The translations under genes were made by a program, and so were the position numbers. From contig HG326877.1 of NCBI GenBank assembly GCA_000470055.1, positions 1,520,001 to 1,584,000 on the forward strand: a stretch of 64,000 nucleotides of DNA, read 5' to 3'. The notes beneath the pieces are model-generated. The model was given only the letters and a program-made list of their open reading frames with translations. It had not been told where the DNA came from and did not search any database. The first letter of the stretch is position 1, and the number at the start of each line of letters is the position of its first letter. This DNA comes from Campylobacter coli 76339 (GTDB lineage Bacteria > Campylobacterota > Campylobacteria > Campylobacterales > Campylobacteraceae). Below are positions 55,156-64,000 of the stretch, piece after piece.

Positions 55156-56634
55156 TCAAAATAAAGCCTCGTTCATTTCTTTTGGAATTTCTAAATTTAA
55201 TATTTTAAGCACACTCGCAGCGATATTACTAAGTCCCATATTTTCTTTAAGTTTATCCACTCCCTTAGCTTCCACAAAAGCAAAAACATCAAAAGTTGTA
55301 TGATTGGTCAATAAATTTCCTTTTTTATCTTGCATTGCTTCACAATTTCCATGATCACTTGTAATAATAAAGGCATAACCATGCTTTCTCGCACACTCAA
55401 CCACCTCACCTAAACAAGTATCTACTGCCTCTACAGCCTTAACAGCAGCGTTAAAATCTCCTGTATGACCTACCATATCACCATTTGCAAAATTCACCAC
55501 TATAAAATCTTCGCCCTTTTCTATCCCTTTTTTAACCGCATCACATACTTCAAAAGCACTCATTTCAGGCTTTTCATCGTAAGTTTTTACCTTTGGGCTT
55601 GGGATTAAAACCCTTGTTTCATTTTCTAAAAGCTCTTCTTTTCCCCCATTGAAAAAGAAAGTAACATGAGCATATTTTTCAGTTTCTGCAGTGTGAAGTT
55701 GAGTAAGTCCTGCTTTAGAGATAGTTTCAGAAAGCGTGCTTTTGATTTCTTCTTTTTCAAAAAGCACTGGGATATTAAATTTATCATCATAAACACTCAT
55801 AGTAAGTAAATTTTCAAACACTTTCTCTCTCTCAAACTCCTTGAAATCTTGAGAATTTAAAACTTCGATCAGTTGTTTCATTCTATCATTTCTAAAATTA
55901 ATAAAAATCAATCCATCATCTTCTTGCATACCTTTATAATTCTCATTTTTAGCCGCTTGGATAAATTCATCAGTTATTTCATTTTGATAACATTCTTCCA
56001 CATAATCGACCAAATTTGACACACCCTTACTTTTACCCAATAAGCAATCATAATATTCCTTGACTCTTTCCCAACGCTTATCTCTATCCATAGCATAAAA
56101 ACGCCCGCAAAGCGTAGCAAAATGCACGCCTATTTTTTCACAATGATTTTTCAGCTTTCTTATAAATTCTAGTCCGCTTGTAGGGCTTACATCGCGTCCA
56201 TCGGTAATTGCATGTGTAAAAACTTCATTTCCATTTTTAGCACAAATTTCAAGCAAAGCGTTAAAATGTGTATCCATAGAATGAACCCCACCATCACTAT
56301 ATAAACCGATAACATGCACTCTTTTGCATTTTTGTAAAAGTTTTTTCAAATTTGCGTTTTTTTCAAGTTCGCAACTCTCTATAGCTTTATTAATGCGTAC
56401 CAAATTTTGATAGATAATTTGCCCACTACCTATACACATATGACCTACTTCACTATTTCCCATTTGATTTTCAGGCAAACCTACTGCTAAACCACTGGTT
56501 TTAATTAAAGAATTTGGTACTTCCTTGAAAAGCCTCTCATAATTTGGCTTTTTAGCAGCCTCAAAAGCATTGAAATCTTTTTCCTTGTTAAAACCTATCC
56601 CGTCTGTAATAACCAAAATACATTTTTGTCTCAT
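55156..56634 (-). CDS. gpmI: 2,3-bisphosphoglycerate-independent phosphoglycerate mutase
   Basis: 492 residues. It is a manganese enzyme of the alkaline-phosphatase superfamily. The metal aspartate is in VITDGIGFN (D11) and the phosphoserine is S61 in MGNSEVGHMCIGSG. C-terminal metal ligands are in NFANGDMVGHTGDF and TSDHGNCEAM. It interconverts 3- and 2-phosphoglycerate. It corresponds to Cj0434. It is divergent from mraY over 78 bases. Confidence 0.97.
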   Translation of the reverse strand: MRQKCILVITDGIGFNKEKDFNAFEAAKKPNYERLFKEVPNSLIKTSGLAVGLPENQMGNSEVGHMCIGSGQIIYQNLVRINKAIESCELEKNANLKKLLQKCKRVHVIGLYSDGGVHSMDTHFNALLEICAKNGNEVFTHAITDGRDVSPTSGLEFIRKLKNHCEKIGVHFATLCGRFYAMDRDKRWERVKEYYDCLLGKSKGVSNLVDYVEECYQNEITDEFIQAAKNENYKGMQEDDGLIFINFRNDRMKQLIEVLNSQDFKEFEREKVFENLLTMSVYDDKFNIPVLFEKEEIKSTLSETISKAGLTQLHTAETEKYAHVTFFFNGGKEELLENETRVLIPSPKVKTYDEKPEMSAFEVCDAVKKGIEKGEDFIVVNFANGDMVGHTGDFNAAVKAVEAVDTCLGEVVECARKHGYAFIITSDHGNCEAMQDKKGNLLTNHTTFDVFAFVEAKGVDKLKENMGLSNIAASVLKILNLEIPKEMNEALF

Positions 56635-56712
56635 TTTTTACTCTTTTATAAGAAATTTTTTGGCTAGATTTTACTAAAATTAAGCTTTTAAAAACCAAAA
56701 AGAAGGCTAGCT

Positions 56713-57774
56713 TTGTATTACCTTTCTCATTTTAGTGATTATGCTTTTTTTACTTATATTAGCGTGCGCGCAGGCTTTGCATTTTTCATTGCTTTATGCT
56801 TATCTTTATTTATTATGCCTAAATTTATTGCTTGGGCTAAAAACAAAAATGCAAATCAACCCATTTACGAATTAGCACCTCAAACTCACAAAGTAAAATC
56901 TCAAACACCTACAATGGGTGGGCTTATTTTCATAGGTTGCGCAGTCTTTACAAGTCTGATTTGCGCCAAATTAGATAATGTATTTACAATCACTGCTCTA
57001 CTTTGTCTTGTACTTTTTTGTCTTATCGGACTTGTGGATGATTTAGGTAAAATTTTGAAAAAAAACAACCACTCAGGACTTAGTCCAAAAGCAAAACTCT
57101 TAGCCCAAATAAGCGCAGCATTGATCTGTACTTTACCTTTATATTTTAGCCCTGAATTTAATACAGAATTTCATATTCCTTTCTATAAATATCCACTTCT
57201 TGATATGAAAATTTTTGCTCTTGCTTTTTGGATTTTGGTCTTAATCTCAAGCTCTAATGCTGTTAATTTAACCGATGGGCTTGATGGGCTTGCGACTGTT
57301 CCTAGTATTTTTTCTTTATCTACCCTAGGTATATTTTTATATTTGAGCGGAAATTTAAACTATAGTGAATATTTACTTTTACCTAAAATTCAGGGCTTAG
57401 GTGAGGTGGTAATTATCTGTGCAGCATTGATTGGAGCTCTTATGGGATTTTTGTGGTACAACTGCTACCCTGCACAAGTTTTTATGGGAGATAGTGGAAG
57501 CTTAGCTTTAGGTGGATTTATAGGCTTTTTAGCTATCATAAGCAAAAATGAAATCTTGCTTTTGCTTGTAGGCTTTGTTTTTGTGCTTGAAACCATTTCT
57601 GTAATTTTACAAGTAGGAAGCTTTAAAATTTTTAACAAAAGAGTATTTAAAATGGCACCCATACACCATCATTTTGAAAAAATAGGCTGGGTAGAAAATA
57701 AAATCATAGTGCGTTTTTGGATGATAGCCTTGCTGTCTAATTTACTTGCACTTGCATCGATAAAGTTAAGATGA
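56713..57774 (+). CDS. mraY: Phospho-MurNAc-pentapeptide transferase
   Basis: 353 residues with about ten membrane spans. It makes lipid I from UDP-MurNAc-pentapeptide and undecaprenyl phosphate. Conserved blocks are [33 protein letters not shown] (catalytic aspartates), [14 protein letters not shown] and APIHHHFEK. Start is TTG at 56713 with AGAAGG upstream; no better ATG is in frame. The TGA overlaps the murD ATG. It corresponds to Cj0433c. Confidence 0.96.
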   Translation: MYYLSHFSDYAFFTYISVRAGFAFFIALCLSLFIMPKFIAWAKNKNANQPIYELAPQTHKVKSQTPTMGGLIFIGCAVFTSLICAKLDNVFTITALLCLVLFCLIGLVDDLGKILKKNNHSGLSPKAKLLAQISAALICTLPLYFSPEFNTEFHIPFYKYPLLDMKIFALAFWILVLISSSNAVNLTDGLDGLATVPSIFSLSTLGIFLYLSGNLNYSEYLLLPKIQGLGEVVIICAALIGALMGFLWYNCYPAQVFMGDSGSLALGGFIGFLAIISKNEILLLLVGFVFVLETISVILQVGSFKIFNKRVFKMAPIHHHFEKIGWVENKIIVRFWMIALLSNLLALASIKLR

Positions 57775-58982
57775 TGAAAATTTCGCTTTTTGGATATGGA
57801 AAAACCACACAGGCAATAGCTAAAAATTTAGTTAATAAATTTGGTCCTTTTGATATCTATGATGACCATTTTCAAGAAGAAAATAAGGATGAATGGGGTA
57901 ATCGTCTTTTAAATCCTAAAAAATTTGATGAAAAACTAAGTGAGCTTGAAATTCCAAGTCCTGGATTTCCACCCAATCATACTCTTATAAAAAAGGCAAA
58001 AAATTTACAAAGTGAATATGATTTTTTTTATGATGCTATGCCAAAATCTATTTGGATCAGTGGCACAAATGGCAAAACCACAACCACACAAATGGCTACA
58101 CACCTGCTTTCACGTGTAGGAGCAGTAATGGGAGCAAATGTTGGTTTTCCTTTAGCTGAGCTTGATTTAAATGCCAAAATTTGGATACTTGAAACTTCAT
58201 CTTTTACACTTCACTATACTCATACTGCAAAACCTGAAATTTATGCACTCCTACCTATAAGCGCGGATCATCTTTCATGGCATGGAAATTTTGAAAATTA
58301 TGCAAAAGATAAATTAAGTGTTTTAGAAAGAATGAATGAGTGTGATATTGCGATTTTACCTGAAATTTATGCAAAAACACCTACAAAAGCTTATATAATC
58401 TCCTATAAAGATGAATTTGACCTTGCTCAAAAAATGAATATTAATATAGAAAAAATATCTTTTAAAAGCCCCTTCTTGCTTGATGCTGTTATGGCTTTAA
58501 GTATAGAAAAAATTTTACTTGACACCTTAAGCTATGAGCTTTTAAACCATTTTATTATGGAAAAAAATAAACTTGAAGAATTACAAGATAATCAAGGTAG
58601 ACTTTGGGTTAATGATACTAAAGCAACCAATGAAAATGCTGTAATGGCTGCTCTTAAACGCTATAAGGATAAAAAAATTCATCTCATTATAGGTGGTGAT
58701 GATAAGGGTGTTGATTTAAGCACATTATTTGATTTTATGAAGGATTTTGATATAGAACTCTATGCTATAGGAGTTAGCACTCAAAAAATGCTTGATTACG
58801 CTTTAAAGGCGAATTTGAAAGCTCATAAGTGTGAATTTTTAGAAAATGCTGTACAAGAAATCTCTAAAGCATTAAAAAACAATGAAGTAGCTTTACTAAG
58901 CCCTGCTTGTGCAAGCCTAGATCAATTTAGCTCTTACGCTCAACGCGGAGAAAAATTTAAAGAATATGTGAGTAAAATTTAG
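57771..58982 (+). CDS. murD: UDP-N-acetylmuramoylalanine--D-glutamate ligase
   Basis: 403 residues (402 if the second ATG of ATGATG is used). It adds D-Glu to UDP-MurNAc-Ala. The ATP loop is [14 protein letters not shown], followed by [21 protein letters not shown] and [13 protein letters not shown]. It forms a two-gene operon with mraY, apart from the other division and cell-wall genes. It corresponds to Cj0432c. It is convergent with the rRNA operon, from which it is separated by a gene-free, C-rich/G-poor stretch. Confidence 0.96.
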   Translation: MMKISLFGYGKTTQAIAKNLVNKFGPFDIYDDHFQEENKDEWGNRLLNPKKFDEKLSELEIPSPGFPPNHTLIKKAKNLQSEYDFFYDAMPKSIWISGTNGKTTTTQMATHLLSRVGAVMGANVGFPLAELDLNAKIWILETSSFTLHYTHTAKPEIYALLPISADHLSWHGNFENYAKDKLSVLERMNECDIAILPEIYAKTPTKAYIISYKDEFDLAQKMNINIEKISFKSPFLLDAVMALSIEKILLDTLSYELLNHFIMEKNKLEELQDNQGRLWVNDTKATNENAVMAALKRYKDKKIHLIIGGDDKGVDLSTLFDFMKDFDIELYAIGVSTQKMLDYALKANLKAHKCEFLENAVQEISKALKNNEVALLSPACASLDQFSSYAQRGEKFKEYVSKI

Positions 58983-59450
58983 CAATCCCCAACTCACCCC
59001 CGCCGCCGCTTTTTTAACACATTCATATTAAAACAAGATTCAATAAACACAATAAAGAATAATTGTCATACAAAAACAATAAAATATAACCAAACAAATT
59101 TACTAGCCTAGAAAACCAACATCTTAACACCATCAAAAAAAACCATACAATAAACACAAACTAATCACAAAGACAACAATTAAACTAAAAAATAGATTCA
59201 ACAAATAAAAAGGATACTTAATACAAAAACATATTTAATTAGCATACGAAAAATAATTTTAATAAATAAAAATATACAAGCAACCATCAAATTCAACAAT
59301 TAACCTAAAACCAAACCAACCAATACAATAACCAATTATACAAACATAAAAACAACTATTCTAAACCTTATCTAGAACAACAATATAAAACAAAAACAAT
59401 AAAAACAAAGATATGATTTATATATAAAGTAAGTAAAGAAGAATTAACAA
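58983..59450. other. Gene-free convergent gap with strong C-over-G skew on the plus strand
   Basis: 468 bases between murD and 5S rRNA. No plausible gene in either direction. From 59041 to 59400 the plus strand has only 12 G in 360 bases while C is several times more common; the first 20 bases after murD include a run of cytosines and CCGCCGC. No strong hairpin is seen. Such unstructured C-rich, G-poor RNA is what Rho needs for loading on the murD transcript. Confidence 0.6.
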
Positions 59451-59566
59451 GTCCGCAATGAGCTACTTTCCCCCTGCCAGTAAGGCGTAGTATCATCACC
59501 CACGATGTGCTTAGCTTCTTGGTTCGGGATGGAGCAAGGCGTTTCCACATCTGTATAATCACGGAC
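59451..59566 (-). rRNA. rrf: 5S ribosomal RNA
   Basis: About 116 bases. The 5' end GTCCGTGATTATACAG pairs with the 3' end TTGCGGAC, and the conserved CCATCCCGAACC and GTGGGTGATGATACTACG blocks are present. It lies 157 bases downstream of 23S in the leftward operon. Ends are accurate to a few bases. Confidence 0.95.
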
Positions 59567-59690
59567 ATTGTTATTTAAACCTATTTTATAAATAGACTTA
59601 AAAAACAATGTTAAGAGCAAGTTCTAATATAAACCCTACTTGCAAGATTTCTATATCACTTTAAATATATTTTCTATCTAAAGCTTTATT

Positions 59691-59715
59691 AAAAACCTTA
59701 ACAAGGAAGTGATGC
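59691..59715 (-). repeat. 3' arm of the pre-23S processing stem
   Basis: In the transcript GCATCACTTCCTTGTTAAGG followed by TTTTT pairs with the arm at 62665-62689 over 25 bp with a single G-U pair. It flanks the mature 23S rRNA, the expected RNase III target. Confidence 0.8.
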
Positions 59716-59723
59716 TTTATTAA

Positions 59724-62640
<2,917 letters not shown>

Positions 62641-63085
62641 ACCTTTTATTATTGATTCTAAAACGCATCACTTCCTTGTTAAAGTTTTTATGATAAGACT
62701 TTCTTATCTTAAGACGGAAAGCATTCAAACACTTAATATAAATACTAAAAAATATTCTAAACTAAGTCGTGAGTTTGAAACTTATACTTTAATTTATAAA
62801 CTTTAGATCTAATATTCTCTTTATTATAAAAATAAAGATAGTTAAAAGATATAAAAGTAAAACCAAAGAAAAGATAATTGAGTTTTATCCTTTAACAAGT
62901 CCTGTAAAATTGTTTTTATTAAAACTTGCTTGTGACTCTTAACAATGATAATTATAAAGAACATTTAGGTTTAAAACCTAAAGGAAGTATATAATATATA
63001 AAGTATATTCATAAATATATACTTGCTTTAGATTTTAAAGCTTGATTTCAAATCTTGTTTTATCTTTTTAAGATTGATATTTCTA
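62641..63085. other. Internal transcribed spacer between tRNA-Ile and 23S
   Basis: 445 bases of AT-rich, transcribed spacer. It holds the 5' arm of the pre-23S processing stem (62665-62689). No gene is seen; short frames here are chance. Confidence 0.7.
62665..62689 (-). repeat. 5' arm of the pre-23S processing stem
   Basis: In the transcript AAAAA followed by CTTTAACAAGGAAGTGATGC pairs with the arm at 59691-59715. The pair brackets 23S and defines its maturation. Confidence 0.8.
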
Positions 63086-63162
63086 TGGTGGGCCTAACAA
63101 GACTTGAACTTGTGACCTCACCCTTATCAGGGGTGCACTCTAACCAGCTGAGCTATAGGCCC
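63086..63162 (-). tRNA. tRNA-Ile (anticodon GAT)
   Basis: 77 bases with encoded CCA. Acceptor GGGCCTA, anticodon in CTGATAA, T-arm AGTTCAAGTCT. It lies within the 16S-23S spacer, after tRNA-Ala. Confidence 0.97.
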
Positions 63163-63169
63163 TTAATAA

Positions 63170-63245
63170 TGGTGGAGAATAGCGGGATCGAACCGCTGAC
63201 CTCCTGCGTGCAAAGCAGGCGCTCTCCCAGCTGAGCTAATTCCCC
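63170..63245 (-). tRNA. tRNA-Ala (anticodon TGC)
   Basis: 76 bases with encoded CCA. Acceptor GGGGAAT, anticodon in TTTGCAC, T-arm GGTTCGATCC. It is the first tRNA of the 16S-23S spacer; the Ala-then-Ile order is typical of Campylobacter rRNA operons. Confidence 0.97.
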
Positions 63246-63344
63246 ATAAACAATTAGCTTTATCATCAATCTTTGAAATCTAAACAAGAATCAATTGAGT
63301 TTATAATGAAGTAATAGTTGTGAGACTTATTACTTTGTACTCTA

Positions 63345-64000
<656 letters not shown>

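Noticed and set aside
59368..59568. 66-codon frame on the minus strand near 5S
   Set aside because: It overlaps the 5S rRNA gene and the skewed spacer; it is chance.

Overview
The window is about 64 kb of an AT-rich epsilonproteobacterial chromosome. Its gene order matches the C. jejuni NCTC 11168 segment from Cj0506 (alaS) back to Cj0432c (murD), read in the opposite direction. The genus is secure: group III truncated haemoglobin plus NssR, a CfrB-type TonB receptor, an mqnC/futalosine gene, class-typical ribosomal operons and a Campylobacter rRNA operon. The truncated haemoglobin differs at about ten positions from the C. jejuni Ctb I remember, and the receptor and gene content also differ. 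C. coli or a near relative therefore fits better than C. jejuni sensu stricto. This species call rests on memory, not on a search.

Layout. 1-4433: the 5' part of alaS, divergent from a tightly overlapping three-gene operon (DegT aminotransferase, MetE-core zinc methyltransferase, Gfo/Idh oxidoreductase). 4562-11813: hemH, intact amt, selU, a HIT protein, trpC and four small or housekeeping genes. 11884-29123: one long minus-strand translation and transcription block. From its promoter it reads Thr-Tyr-Gly-Thr tRNAs, tuf, rpmG, tRNA-Trp, secE, nusG, rplK, rplA, rplJ, rplL, rpoB, rpoC, and then separately rpsL, rpsG, fusA, tRNA-Arg. 29201-36437: an amino-acid ABC importer without a binding protein, the divergent nssR/ctb nitrosative-stress pair, a frameshifted recG, a non-catalytic M16-like protein and mqnC. 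36510-43115: an MFS transporter, nusA, an HP0268-like protein, miaB, an acyltransferase-like protein and a three-gene PilM/PilN/PilO-like set. 43107-48423: thiC with a TPP riboswitch, an exonuclease, rpe, rpmB, a cytosolic CZB chemoreceptor and a NUDIX hydrolase. 48502-58982: an intact Fur-box-associated TonB receptor, fatty-acid genes (accA, fabF, acpP, fabG), tenA, a PPOX-like protein, gpmI, mraY and murD. 59451-64000: an rRNA operon read leftward (partial 16S, tRNA-Ala, tRNA-Ile, 23S, 5S) that converges on murD.

Notable points. The fucose-utilisation island that separates rpoC from rpsL in NCTC 11168 is absent. The mfrABE fumarate reductase genes expected between tenA and the PPOX gene are also absent, and a perfect bidirectional terminator sits there. 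recG carries a +1 frameshift in an A6 tract. The tRNA-tuf operon has a full-consensus sigma-70 promoter. The best candidate for an under-described system is the PilMNO-like triad at 41093-43115; the DegT/MetE-core/Gfo operon comes second. Visible resistance positions in 23S rRNA, rpsL and rpoB are wild type.
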